64,000 nt of DNA, taken from assembly GCF_003634015.1 (NCBI RefSeq), contig NZ_RBII01000001.1:1488001-1552000 (forward strand), written 5' to 3'. This DNA is from Litorimonas taeanensis. GTDB taxonomy: Bacteria; Pseudomonadota; Alphaproteobacteria; Caulobacterales; Maricaulaceae. The notes beneath the pieces were generated by a model. The model worked only from the letters and a program-made list of their open reading frames with translations, searched no databases and was not told where the DNA came from. Shown in pieces: positions 35,710-44,406 of this stretch (position 1 is its first letter; every line of letters starts with the position of its first letter). The position numbers and the translations under genes are program-made.

Positions 35710-36690
35710 TTAGAACTTAAAGTTAATCATTTTGCGCATCATATATGTTCCCATGAACATCATGACGGCGCCAATCATTAAATTACGTTGGCCAGTTGGC
35801 GTGAAATAGAGCTCTTTCATATAATCTGGCGACATAATCGTCACCAAGACCATAACCACAATCGGAAGCGCCGCGATAATCATCGCAGAAGCTTTGGCTT
35901 CAGAAGATAAGGCTTTAATTTTTTCCCGTAGAATTTTACGCCCCCGTAAAACAGTAGACAAATTCGAGAGACTTTCCCCCAAATTACCACCTGTCGTTTT
36001 TTGAATATTCAATACTGTGGCAAAGAAGTTCACTTCTGAGATAGGCATGCGTTCATACATTTGTTCTAGGCAGACCTCGATTGGAATACCGAGGCTTTCG
36101 CCTTCCACAACGCGGCGAAATTCAGCGCCTAAGGGGTCTGGACTTTCATGGGCAATGATTTTCAAACAATCACCCAAAGGCAAACCTGTCCGTACGCCGC
36201 GCACAATAATATCCATCGCATCAGCAAAATGCGCCGTGAATTTCTTCTGACGTTTATTGATAGCTGCATTTAAAATAAAGCGCGGCAGACCAAATCCAAC
36301 GACAAATGCCAAGCCCGCACAAACAAGAGGTTTAGCCCCTAATACAAAAGCCGGCCCCCCCGCAATAACGGCGAGAATAGCTGACATTATCATGAAGTTT
36401 TCTTTCTTCATTTTCCAATCGGCTTGAACCAAACGCATTTCCAATGACTTGGCTTTTTTCTTTTTACGTTTTTGACGTTCTTCAATCTTAGACAGAGACT
36501 CTTCGATTTGTTTCCGACGTGAGCCTGAATCCTCAACCTTAAGGCGGCTTAACAGCCCATTTTTGGTGTCTTTTTTGCCACTCAGAGCCGATACGCGTTC
36601 ATCGCGCTTACCGCCTCCATCCATAAGGATATAGGCAGCGACTAAAATAAACACGCCGCCCAGAACCGCTATAAGGGTTGTTTGATCCAT
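35710..36690 (-). CDS. tadB: Tad pilus inner-membrane platform protein TadB
   Basis: 326 residues: an N-terminal helix, a basic cytoplasmic stretch (IEERQKRKKKKAKS), two helices, and the T2SS-F core (FADAMDIIVRGVRTGLPLGDCLKII; FFATVLNIQKTTGGNLGESLSNLSTVLRGR), then two C-terminal helices. It is partner of TadC. It begins 3 nt after the cpaF stop, indicating one transcript. Confidence 0.94.
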   Translation of the reverse strand: MDQTTLIAVLGGVFILVAAYILMDGGGKRDERVSALSGKKDTKNGLLSRLKVEDSGSRRKQIEESLSKIEERQKRKKKKAKSLEMRLVQADWKMKKENFMIMSAILAVIAGGPAFVLGAKPLVCAGLAFVVGFGLPRFILNAAINKRQKKFTAHFADAMDIIVRGVRTGLPLGDCLKIIAHESPDPLGAEFRRVVEGESLGIPIEVCLEQMYERMPISEVNFFATVLNIQKTTGGNLGESLSNLSTVLRGRKILREKIKALSSEAKASAMIIAALPIVVMVLVTIMSPDYMKELYFTPTGQRNLMIGAVMMFMGTYMMRKMINFKF

Positions 36691-36693
36691 GGG

Positions 36694-38094
36694 TTAGCTA
36701 CCCGCCTCGTCCAAGGCCTGCGCCAGTTCTTTTTCAAGGTTAAAGTAACGCGCGCGATCCCAGAATGCGGGCCGAGCAATACCTGTAGATTTATGCTCAC
36801 CAATAATTTTGCCATTCGCATCTTCACCGTCCATTTCATAAACGATAAGATCTTGGGTAACGATAACGTCGCCTTCCATACCGATGACTTCGGTGATTTT
36901 TGTAATACGACGAGAACCATCGCGAAGACGTGTCGCCTGAACAATAATATCCACGGAGCCCACAATCATTTCGCGAATAGTTTTCGCAGGCAGTGAGAAA
37001 CCGCCCATTGTAATCATAGATTCCAAACGCGAAAGGGCTTCACGTGGGGAGTTAGCATGGAGCGTTCCCATTGAACCATCATGGCCTGTGTTCATCGCCT
37101 GTAAGAGGTCAAAAGCTTCGGGGCCACGCACCTCACCCACGATAATACGTTCTGGACGCATACGCAGACAGTTTTTCACCAAATCTGACATGGTGATTTT
37201 ACCCTTGCCTTCAAGGTTCGGAGGACGTGTTTCAAGGCGCACAACATGAGGCTGTTGAAGCTGTAATTCCGCCGCATCTTCACAAGTAATAATCCGCTCA
37301 TCAGGATGGATAAATCCAGTTAAACAGTTCAACAAAGTTGTCTTACCAGAGCCCGTACCGCCAGAAATAACAATATTACACTGACAGGCCCCAATAATTT
37401 CCAAAACCCGCGCGCCGGCTGGAGAAATAGATTTAAATCCAACCAAGTCGGCCAGACGTAATTTATCTTTCTTAAATTTCCGAATAGTGAGCGCCGGCCC
37501 ATCAATTGAAAGCGGCGGCGCAATCACGTTAACCCGTGAACCGTCCAGCAAACGCGCATCACAAATTGGCGAGGCTTCATCAACGCGCCGGCCCACTTGA
37601 GACACGATACGCTGACAGATATTCATAAGCTGCGTATTATCGCGGAAACGAATATTCGTTTTAATCATTTTACCATTGGTTTCGATGAAGACGTGCTTCG
37701 CGCCATTCACCATGATATCGGCGATGTCATCCCGCATTAAGAGCGGTTCCAGCGGGCCATAACCCAGAATATCATCACAAATCTCAGTGATGAGTTGGTT
37801 TTGTTCAGCCACTGACAGACGGACATTCCGAATGGCAATAATTTCATCAACAATCGTCCGAATTTCTTCGCGCGCTTTATCTGATTGCATCCCAGCCAAG
37901 GCCGAGACGTCAATCGTTTCAAAAAGCGCATTAAAGATCGTCGCTTTTGTGTCGTAATATTCGCTTGAAGGCTCTGCGCGAGCCGCTTGGTTTTCCTTAG
38001 CCGGTGACGGCGCAGCAGAAGGCGCTGGCGTCACAACCTTCTTTTCGGTCGCGGGTTTGGCTAAAGCCGCAGATTCTGAGCGTTTACCGAACAT
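36694..38094 (-). CDS. cpaF: Tad pilus assembly ATPase CpaF/TadA
   Basis: 466-residue secretion ATPase of the T2SS-E superfamily. Walker A GGTGSGKT (245-252), the Asp box/Walker B region RPERIIVGEVRGPEAFDLL, and the His box MGTLHANSP are present. The Ala/Pro/Lys-rich first 45 residues are a typical CpaF N-tail. It powers pilus extension (and, in relatives, retraction) at the cytoplasmic face of TadB/C. Lies 6 nt after cpaE. Confidence 0.96.
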   Translation of the reverse strand: MFGKRSESAALAKPATEKKVVTPAPSAAPSPAKENQAARAEPSSEYYDTKATIFNALFETIDVSALAGMQSDKAREEIRTIVDEIIAIRNVRLSVAEQNQLITEICDDILGYGPLEPLLMRDDIADIMVNGAKHVFIETNGKMIKTNIRFRDNTQLMNICQRIVSQVGRRVDEASPICDARLLDGSRVNVIAPPLSIDGPALTIRKFKKDKLRLADLVGFKSISPAGARVLEIIGACQCNIVISGGTGSGKTTLLNCLTGFIHPDERIITCEDAAELQLQQPHVVRLETRPPNLEGKGKITMSDLVKNCLRMRPERIIVGEVRGPEAFDLLQAMNTGHDGSMGTLHANSPREALSRLESMITMGGFSLPAKTIREMIVGSVDIIVQATRLRDGSRRITKITEVIGMEGDVIVTQDLIVYEMDGEDANGKIIGEHKSTGIARPAFWDRARYFNLEKELAQALDEAGS

Positions 38095-38100
38095 GGACGA

Positions 38101-39852
38101 TTACTTTCCTTTTTTCAAAAATGAAAAGAGAGAGGATTTCGCGCCGCCAGCACCAGCGTCAACAGCGCCCTCTTTTTTAGCTTTCTTAGAGCGGCCTTTC
38201 CGTCCTTTTTGTAGGTCCATCTCTGAGGCGAAGCGGCCTGTTCTGAGGCGCTCACCCAAATATTGTAGCCCTTTGACAGTGCCTTCAGCAGACTTCACTT
38301 GGTCAAGCATTTTGCCTTCATTGGCCGCTTCAAAAAAGCTGTCTGGGTCAAAGCTAATGACAAGGTTAGGTTCTAAGCCAACTGCAGACGCAAATTCCCG
38401 CATGGGAATTTCTGCATTTTTTGACATGCCCGTTTTATTTAAAATTAGAATTGGATCAGGGTCATTGGGACGCTCTGCCCGTAAAAAATCTACGAGGTTC
38501 TTCGTATTGCGTAAATTCGCAAGGTCAGGCGTCGCTGTGATGACGACATCATCAACACCTGTCAGAATATTCGTTGTCCAATCTGACCAGAAATGCGGCA
38601 TATCCAAAATTGTAACAGGACTGATAGAGCGCACACCATTCACAACAGCTTCGTAAGCCACTTCGTCCAAAATAGGTTTTGAATTTAAAGAGCTTGCTGC
38701 GGGAAGAATTGAGAGCTTTTCTGTATGACGGATCATGATGCGATCGAGCAAAGTTTCGTCAAGGCGGTCTGGTTCTGAAAGGGCTTCTTCTAACCCTTGT
38801 GCATTATCATATGCGAAATCGAGACCCGTTGTGCCAAAAGAGCTATCCAAATCGACCAAGGCCGTTTCTTGTTTCATATGTTCAGACAAGCACCATGCAA
38901 TATTATGAGCCAGAGTAGACGAACCCACGCCGCCTTTCGCACCAAAGAATGCCGCCACACGTCCCACAAATGGCGCCTCTGGATCAGAGTATAAATCACC
39001 AATTGAACGAATGAGCGTAAGAGGCAAAAGCGGCGGTACGATATAATCGGAAACACCTTTATCAATTAATTGGCGATACAGCCGAATGTCATTGGCGGCG
39101 CCAATGATAATAACTTTGGTGCCTTCATCACAAACTGACGCCAAAGATTCGAGCTGCGCAAACAATTCCGCGCCGCGCATACCCGTCTCAACCAAAATGA
39201 GGTTTGGTGTGTTTTCTTTGTGATAAAACTCAGTCGCGGCCGGTAATCCGCCCATGTAAATCTTTGTATTGACCCGTTTCATACGCCAATCACGGGTCAT
39301 GTCATTGATAACGGACGCTGTTTCTTGGCGATCACAAAAAGCCTGAATAGAAATTTGCGGCAAAGCTTTTTCACCGCCTTCACGGGCTGATTCTTCTTCG
39401 TCGCCCATCATCGGCGGCATGCCCATTTGCGGCATGCCCATCGGAGGCATACCTTGAGGCGGCATACCTTGAGGCGGCATACCTTGAGGCGGCATACCTT
39501 GAGGCGGCATACCTTGAGGCGGCATACCTTGTGATGCGGGCTGCATTTGGCCTTGGGGCATAAATCCTGGCTGCGGAGCCTGAGGCATATGCGGGTTTTG
39601 GCCGGGCATAGGGGGACGCGGCGCCATATGTTGCGGTTGTGGCTGCGGAGCCGGATAGCCTGCAGGTTGTCCACCTTGTTGCGGATAAGCAGGCGGCATA
39701 GCCTGCGGCGCAGCTTGTTGCGGGGCCTGAGGCGGAAAACTTGGTACGGCTTGCGGCATGATTTGCGGCGGCGTCATCGGACGCGGAGACGGGACGGGCA
39801 ATGGAGAAGCCGTTTGCGTAGGTTGTGGCGTAGGTATTGGACTTTGTGTCAT
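38101..39852 (-). CDS. cpaE: Pilus-localising protein CpaE/TadZ with repeat-rich N-terminus
   Basis: 583 residues. Residues 1-160 are Pro/Gln/Met-rich with five identical MPPQG units (around 110-134). A receiver-like domain (165-290) lacks obvious phosphorylation residues, and a MinD/ParA-type ATPase domain starts at about 297 with deviant Walker A Lys306 in KGGVGSST, the CpaE form lacking the second Lys. CpaE/TadZ positions the pilus machine at a pole or patch. The low-complexity extension is much longer than in textbook CpaE; its DNA is a VNTR. Confidence 0.93.
   Translation of the reverse strand: MTQSPIPTPQPTQTASPLPVPSPRPMTPPQIMPQAVPSFPPQAPQQAAPQAMPPAYPQQGGQPAGYPAPQPQPQHMAPRPPMPGQNPHMPQAPQPGFMPQGQMQPASQGMPPQGMPPQGMPPQGMPPQGMPPQGMPPMGMPQMGMPPMMGDEEESAREGGEKALPQISIQAFCDRQETASVINDMTRDWRMKRVNTKIYMGGLPAATEFYHKENTPNLILVETGMRGAELFAQLESLASVCDEGTKVIIIGAANDIRLYRQLIDKGVSDYIVPPLLPLTLIRSIGDLYSDPEAPFVGRVAAFFGAKGGVGSSTLAHNIAWCLSEHMKQETALVDLDSSFGTTGLDFAYDNAQGLEEALSEPDRLDETLLDRIMIRHTEKLSILPAASSLNSKPILDEVAYEAVVNGVRSISPVTILDMPHFWSDWTTNILTGVDDVVITATPDLANLRNTKNLVDFLRAERPNDPDPILILNKTGMSKNAEIPMREFASAVGLEPNLVISFDPDSFFEAANEGKMLDQVKSAEGTVKGLQYLGERLRTGRFASEMDLQKGRKGRSKKAKKEGAVDAGAGGAKSSLFSFLKKGK
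39446..39520. repeat. 15-bp minisatellite in cpaE (five identical units)
   Basis: The unit GGCATACCTTGAGGC repeats exactly five times from 39446 to 39520, with a partial sixth at 39521-39535. On the minus strand each unit encodes Met-Pro-Pro-Gln-Gly, so gain or loss of units keeps frame. Base-perfect identity implies recent slippage. Confidence 0.95.
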
Positions 39853-39939
39853 GGGCGTTATCCGGTCATTTCCGTCTTAAGGCCAAGACGTGTTTGCGCA
39901 GACTGGCTGACGTTCATATGTCTTGGAAAAAAGTTCACT

Positions 39940-40617
39940 CTATTCACTCTCAAATGTCGTGACTTGCAAAGGCGGCCGTTCAGAAGCCGTTGATTCACCT
40001 TGGATATATTTGTCATAGACAACAGTCCGGCGCTGTGAATTTGGAGAGGTCGTCGCATAAGGTTCTAGCAATTGCCGCGGATCAGAAATCATCGCCGCAA
40101 GATTGGCCGATTGTGAACATCCAAATGAGGCATAAGGCTCATTATTATGCGTAAAGCTCAGATCATCCATAAACCGACAATCGGCTGGGATAGCTTTCAA
40201 TGTCCGATATGACACAACAACAGGCGCTGGGGCATTCGGTGTAGATTGGTATTCCCCGACCTGTAGAGCCGCAGGATTAATCCCAGATTGCGCCATCATC
40301 GTGCGCAGCAATGTATCTGTTTGCTGGGCCCCCATAGTGGATTTAGAGGCAGAAGGCATATTCATATAAAGGGGGCCATCGCCGCTTTGTCCATAAGCCT
40401 GTAAAAACTGAGCCACGGCATAGCTATCTCGCGCCGATAGCTCCAAACCCGTCGAGCGTGTATAAAGCTCAAGACGCTCAACGCTTTCAGCCACTTTTAT
40501 CGGGCTGCGCATAACAGTTTGCGGCAGGTTAGAAGATGGCGACGCACAGGCCGATAAAACGGCCGTACCCGTTGCCGCCAGAACCAAATTCAGGAGTAAT
40601 TTATGAGCATGTTTCAT
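39940..40617 (-). CDS. cpaD: Pilus assembly lipoprotein CpaD
   Basis: 225 residues with lipoprotein signal ATGTAVLSACASP. The CpaD domain includes ARDSYAVAQFLQAYGQSGDGPLYM, PVVVSYRTLKAIPADC and ASFGCSQSANLAAMISDPRQLL. CpaD stabilises the CpaC secretin. It ends 87 nt before the cpaE start, where part of the transcript leader may lie, and begins 9 nt after the cpaC stop. Confidence 0.92.
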   Translation of the reverse strand: MKHAHKLLLNLVLAATGTAVLSACASPSSNLPQTVMRSPIKVAESVERLELYTRSTGLELSARDSYAVAQFLQAYGQSGDGPLYMNMPSASKSTMGAQQTDTLLRTMMAQSGINPAALQVGEYQSTPNAPAPVVVSYRTLKAIPADCRFMDDLSFTHNNEPYASFGCSQSANLAAMISDPRQLLEPYATTSPNSQRRTVVYDKYIQGESTASERPPLQVTTFESE

Positions 40618-40626
40618 TGATTTCTC

Positions 40627-42123
40627 CTAATCCACCACATGACCAAAGGGGCCGCCCAAGGTTGGCTCTTTCAGCGGTGGCTTACCATTTGCGGCATAGA
40701 CTTCGTTTAAACGGCCCATCAAAAATGAGTTCGTATCATTTGTAGCTTTAAACCCGTCGAGCGGCGTCTGTAATTTGTCAGGGTGAGTAGCATCCACCAA
40801 ATATGGCGTGACCATCACAACTAATTCTGTTTGTGTGTTGGTTGTATCACTATTGCGGAACAAAGCGCCCAATCCAGGGATGTCTTTCACGCCCGGCGTG
40901 CCATCACTAGCGCTGCGGCTTTCTTCGCGGATAAGACCCGCAATCACGAGGCTCCCCCCTGCTGGCATTTCAACAACGGTATTGGCCCGGCGTACTCGCA
41001 AACCTAAAATATCCGAAGACAACCCGCCCGTTTCAAATGACCCTTCGGTCGTCGGCTCTGAAACTTCTGTGGAAATATTAAGTGAAATCAGCCCTTCGCT
41101 CAGCACAACAGGCGTAAAGCCGAGTGAAACACCATAAGGCTTAAACTCAAACTCGCGTTGGGTTTGGCCAAATTCATCAATAAAGACATTTGTAAGGAGT
41201 GGGAATTCACCCCCGATAAGCGTATTGGCCGTCTCGCCCGAAATAGCCGTCAAGCTGGGCTCTGCGAGCGTGCGAATAAGACCGACACGCTCTAAGGCTT
41301 GCATAGCGCCTGTGATATTCTGAATATCCCCGCCCGCAGGTACAAATGTACCATTTGCGGTTAACCCAGTCGCCGACTCAATGGCGTTATTGCTGACAAG
41401 TGAGACTGTTGATTCGCCTAATTGCGCCACGGCGCCTAGGTTAAAGCCAAGCTGTTTTGTGACAGAGCGCTGCATTTCTACAATGCGGACTTTCAACATG
41501 ACCTGATCGCGGCCTTGAATGGACATAAGGTTGACAATTTCGCCCGGAGCATAAGTGCCTGCCGCAACCTCGTTCAGCCATAACTTCGCAAGTTTTTCAA
41601 CTTTATCGGCGCTCGCTGCATTTTGCACAGACCCTGTCAGCAAAATATTATTGTGAACCGCCTGTACTTCTACATCAGCATCGCCAGCATGTTTTGCAAT
41701 CAAACTTGCCAGCTCTGAAATATCGCGTTCAACACGAATATTTAAGTTCAAGAGCTGCTGGTCATTTTGGCCATAGAAATACACATTTGTCTGACCGGCC
41801 TGTTTGCCAATCAACACGGTTCTTTGGGTTGTATGAGCCACAGCTTCTACGACATCAGGGTTTGAAACAATAACCTGTTGAATCCCTTGGGGGAGTTCGA
41901 CGACTGAAGACTTACCATAAGGTAAAACTATTGACCGTTCATTGGCGCTTTGGTTTGGGCCTTGAATGTTAATCGAAGAGGCCGTCACCTTATTCATATC
42001 AGCATAAGACCGCGTACCCGCTTCTGCACTAAAGACCGCCATTGATAAAAGACAGAATGATGATCCTGCCAAAAGAGCGCCCTTTCGGGCGGGCTTTATG
42101 AATTTGTTCGGAAGATACGTCAT
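40627..42123 (-). CDS. cpaC: Tad pilus outer-membrane secretin CpaC
   Basis: 498 residues. After a signal peptide (LSMAVFSAEAGTRS) come a pilus-formation N-domain (IVLPYGKSSVVELPQGIQQVIVSNPDVVEA), a BON-like domain (ADVEVQAVHNNILLTGSV) and the secretin barrel with the gate region VGLIRTLAEPSLTAISGE, GGEFPLLTNV and PGLGALFRNSDTTNTQTELVVMVTPYLV. It is the outer-membrane exit pore for the pilus. It abuts cpaB (stop and start adjacent). Confidence 0.95.
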   Translation of the reverse strand: MTYLPNKFIKPARKGALLAGSSFCLLSMAVFSAEAGTRSYADMNKVTASSINIQGPNQSANERSIVLPYGKSSVVELPQGIQQVIVSNPDVVEAVAHTTQRTVLIGKQAGQTNVYFYGQNDQQLLNLNIRVERDISELASLIAKHAGDADVEVQAVHNNILLTGSVQNAASADKVEKLAKLWLNEVAAGTYAPGEIVNLMSIQGRDQVMLKVRIVEMQRSVTKQLGFNLGAVAQLGESTVSLVSNNAIESATGLTANGTFVPAGGDIQNITGAMQALERVGLIRTLAEPSLTAISGETANTLIGGEFPLLTNVFIDEFGQTQREFEFKPYGVSLGFTPVVLSEGLISLNISTEVSEPTTEGSFETGGLSSDILGLRVRRANTVVEMPAGGSLVIAGLIREESRSASDGTPGVKDIPGLGALFRNSDTTNTQTELVVMVTPYLVDATHPDKLQTPLDGFKATNDTNSFLMGRLNEVYAANGKPPLKEPTLGGPFGHVVD

Positions 42124-42993
42124 TTATTGACCTCTTATCGCAACACGCTGAGGCTGACCGGAACGGTAAACAACCAAGTCTGGCGGCGTAACTTCTTGTT
42201 TGTAAACAGATTTCTTTGCCTTACTTGCCACGATAGAGCGTGAACTATTAATTCCTCTTAGGGTCAGGCTAAGCTCTCCTGATGATTGAGCCTCTTGTAA
42301 AAGAACAGTATCAGCCGGGCTAAGTTCAAAAGTTGCGGAGGAACCAATGACATATGGCTCTCCCTCTGGATCTGTCGCATAGGTTTGATCAATGGCGAGG
42401 ACTTGGACATTCTCAAATAATATATTTGAGATATGCACTTCGTCTCGGACGATGCCGCTAGATTGATTAGAGGATTGCGTATTTCTCTGAAGATCAAATT
42501 GTTCTGTTAAAATTACATCCACACGGTCACCGGGCTGAATAAAACCACCCGCCGCAGTTTCAACAGAAATGCGCGTTGTGACAGCTCTCATGCCTGGGCT
42601 GATAAGCGACGCCAAAACACCTTTATCACCAGCCAGAACCACTTTTGCATCAATAATAGGTTCACCTTCGAAAATTGCATAACGCGCCCGTGCATTTGCA
42701 TTTTCAAACTCTTCCATAGCTTGAGGACGGTCCTCTTCGGCATTTGTAATCAATGTCGGTAAGAGGCTTTCTTTTGGCCATGGCACCCAAGACACAAGAT
42801 CGGAATTCAACTGGGCGCCCATTGGTATATCGGCGCTTGCCATAAGGACTTCTACATATTCCACTTGCTCAACAACGGGTTCCACAGACGTCGCCACAAC
42901 AGGTTCAGGCGTCAAAAACGTCTTATAGCCCACAAATGTCACGACAAGCAGGCCGCCTAAAAGCGCGAGTTTCTTGATTTTTCCGCTATCCAT
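42124..42993 (-). CDS. cpaB: Pilus assembly protein CpaB/RcpC
   Basis: 289 residues: an N-terminal helix (LALLGGLLVVTFVGY) and a SAF domain (YVEVLMASADIPMGAQLNSDLVSWVPWP), then the RcpC region (LISPGMRAVTTRISVETAAGGFIQPGDRVDVIL). It is a periplasmic anchor-linked partner of the secretin. It heads the cpaB-to-tadC transcript if the promoter candidate 58 nt upstream (43051-43065) is real. Confidence 0.93.
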   Translation of the reverse strand: MDSGKIKKLALLGGLLVVTFVGYKTFLTPEPVVATSVEPVVEQVEYVEVLMASADIPMGAQLNSDLVSWVPWPKESLLPTLITNAEEDRPQAMEEFENANARARYAIFEGEPIIDAKVVLAGDKGVLASLISPGMRAVTTRISVETAAGGFIQPGDRVDVILTEQFDLQRNTQSSNQSSGIVRDEVHISNILFENVQVLAIDQTYATDPEGEPYVIGSSATFELSPADTVLLQEAQSSGELSLTLRGINSSRSIVASKAKKSVYKQEVTPPDLVVYRSGQPQRVAIRGQ

Positions 42994-43025
42994 AAAACCT
43001 CACAAGACCAAAAACGGTCGTCACC

Positions 43026-43053
43026 TATGGAATCTATAGGTCGAGATTCCATA
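43026..43053. repeat. Perfect 10-bp inverted repeat upstream of cpaB
   Basis: Arms TATGGAATCT (43026-43035) and AGATTCCATA (43044-43053), 8-nt spacer. It partly overlaps the CtrA-like box and lies 33 nt before the cpaB start; operator or leader hairpin. Confidence 0.6.
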
Positions 43054-43065
43054 AATTATGGTTAA
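43051..43065 (-). promoter_or_regulatory. CtrA-like box upstream of cpaB
   Basis: Minus strand TTAA-CCATAAT-TTAT: seven of eight consensus bases of TTAA-N7-TTAA, and it begins with the frequent half-site TTAACCAT. In Caulobacter pilus genes are CtrA-controlled, so the place is apt. Identified by eye. Confidence 0.45.
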
Positions 43066-43250
43066 GACGTAGGAAATTACGGCAAAGAATTCGTTAACAA
43101 AACTGGGATTTGCGAAGTTTTCATGAGGTTCAACAGTGAATAAATCACAATTAGCAGTAACAGACCTTAGAAATGAAGCCTTTGGAACCACACCAACACA
43201 AGCTCGTCCCGCTTAGAGGCTGCCCAAAGGCTTATAGAGGATTTAAGGGG

Positions 43251-43835
43251 TTAAAGCCCGACGACAGCTTTAAATATGGCGCTATCCGGCAAGGTAATAA
43301 GCGCCGCTGCCGCCAGTGCCAATCCATAAGGCATCTGCTTTTCTTCTTTGAAAAGCCCATACCCCCAAGACGAGGTTGCAATACTAACAGGCGCATATTT
43401 ACGGCCGACGAGTAAAAGAGCCGCCAAAACACCGCCAATTATGCCGACCCATAGAATATAGGTAAAGACATCGGCCCAAGTCCACCAAAGCGATGTTGCG
43501 GCCAAAAGCTTTGCATCGCCCCCGCCGAGCCAGCCCAGTGCAAACATAATAAACCCTGCCGCAAAGACAGTTAATCCAACGAGTAAATGCTCCCCTAGAT
43601 CGGGCAAGCCTGTCCATGAAAATGGGATTGCGATAATAAAAAGCGCAACAACTGCTAGGCTGTTACGGTTAGATATTTTCATATTGGACGCATCCGTAAT
43701 GGCCGCCCAAAGCATGCAGAGTGAAAAACTGAAAAAAATTACAAAAGGCATTATCACTTTGGCAACCCACGGTTTATCAGCATACGGGTAAGGACGCCTT
43801 ACTTCATCATGCTGCATTATTACTTCGTTGGTCAC
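43251..43835 (-). CDS. cpaA: Prepilin peptidase CpaA/TadV
   Basis: 194-residue membrane aspartyl protease of the type IV leader-peptidase family. Catalytic Asp residues: ITDASNMKISN and GWLGGGDAKLLAA (G-x-G-D type). There are about five to six membrane helices. It cleaves and may process the Flp pilins and TadE/F pseudopilins after the Gly in their G-ATAIEY-like sites. An alternative start at 43817 would lose six residues. It follows the two pilin genes in the same direction. Confidence 0.9.
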   Translation of the reverse strand: MTNEVIMQHDEVRRPYPYADKPWVAKVIMPFVIFFSFSLCMLWAAITDASNMKISNRNSLAVVALFIIAIPFSWTGLPDLGEHLLVGLTVFAAGFIMFALGWLGGGDAKLLAATSLWWTWADVFTYILWVGIIGGVLAALLLVGRKYAPVSIATSSWGYGLFKEEKQMPYGLALAAAALITLPDSAIFKAVVGL

Positions 43836-43914
43836 AGCCTAACAAAATAGTCTTAATATCGGGTTTCTCTTCCCGGTCAGACTTTAAAAACTAAAGATAG
43901 GCCTTAGAGCCTCA

Positions 43915-44103
43915 CTAAGGATCAGCCGCGGCTTCGCCAGTCGATTCGGCTGCTGTTTCAAATTTTCCGCTAATGGCGACCCCAAGTGACCCGGCCGCGG
44001 ATATAATACCCCCTGCAATCAGAGCTATTATAACAGCGTATTCAATTGCCGTTGCGCCCGTTTCATCAATGAGGAAACGATAGAAAATATTGTGATACTT
44101 CAT
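43915..44103 (-). CDS. Flp-family pilin, copy 2
   Basis: 62 residues from the ATG at 44103, preceded by a textbook AGGAGG at the right distance; an in-frame ATG at 44121 would translate through that ribosome site and is unlikely. IDETGATAIEYAVIIALI contains the prepilin cleavage Gly, the +5 Glu and the Tyr hallmark of Flp pilins. Its hydrophobic stretch is longer and its tail more acidic (TAAESTGEAAADP) than that of copy 1. It sits downstream of a hairpin, so is probably expressed less than copy 1. Confidence 0.9.
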   Translation of the reverse strand: MKYHNIFYRFLIDETGATAIEYAVIIALIAGGIISAAGSLGVAISGKFETAAESTGEAAADP

Positions 44104-44138
44104 ACTTCCTCCTAAAATCATCTTATAGTCTTACAAAA

Positions 44139-44162
44139 AAAGCCACCCTGCTGGGTGGCTTT
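44139..44162 (-). terminator. Hairpin with T-run between the two pilin genes
   Basis: AAGCCACCC-TGCT-GGGTGGCTT forms a 9-bp stem. On the minus strand it is followed by TTTTTTT. It lies 56 nt after pilin copy 1, so it probably attenuates read-through into copy 2 and cpaA. Confidence 0.85.
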
Positions 44163-44217
44163 GACAAGGGGCACCATCCCAATATTTAGGATGATGCCTA
44201 TCCTGTCCAAGGTAGGA

Positions 44218-44406
44218 TTAGCTACCTGTGTTTTCTGAAGCAGCGCCAACTGTTGAAGCGGCTGTAGAGAATTTGGATGCAATGTTTGTACCCAAAGTTG
44301 TCGCGCCGCCGATAAGGGCAACTGAGATTAGAGCGGCAATCAAACCATATTCAATAGCTGTTGCACCTGATTCGTCATTAATAAAACGAGTAACTAGATT
44401 TTGCAT
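44218..44406 (-). CDS. Flp-family major pilin, copy 1
   Basis: 62 residues: positively charged leader, INDESGATAIEYGLIAALISVALIGGA with Gly cleavage site, +5 Glu and Tyr, and a small Ser/Thr/Ala-rich tail. GGGAG precedes the ATG. Being first in the operon and bounded by a terminator, it is the likely major subunit. It shares the core motif with copy 2 but differs in tail. Confidence 0.93.
   Translation of the reverse strand: MQNLVTRFINDESGATAIEYGLIAALISVALIGGATTLGTNIASKFSTAASTVGAASENTGS

Noticed and set aside
39446-39520. Regularly spaced repeats considered as a CRISPR
   Set aside because: Direct tandem units with no spacers, inside a coding frame.
39547-39993. Long plus-strand frame across the start of cpaE and the cpaE-cpaD gap
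   Set aside because: Arg/Leu-rich shadow of the Pro/Gln-rich cpaE repeats; no start context or homology signature.
43173-43415. Plus-strand frame over the cpaA 3' end
   Set aside because: Opposite to cpaA catalytic and C-terminal codons; a shadow frame.
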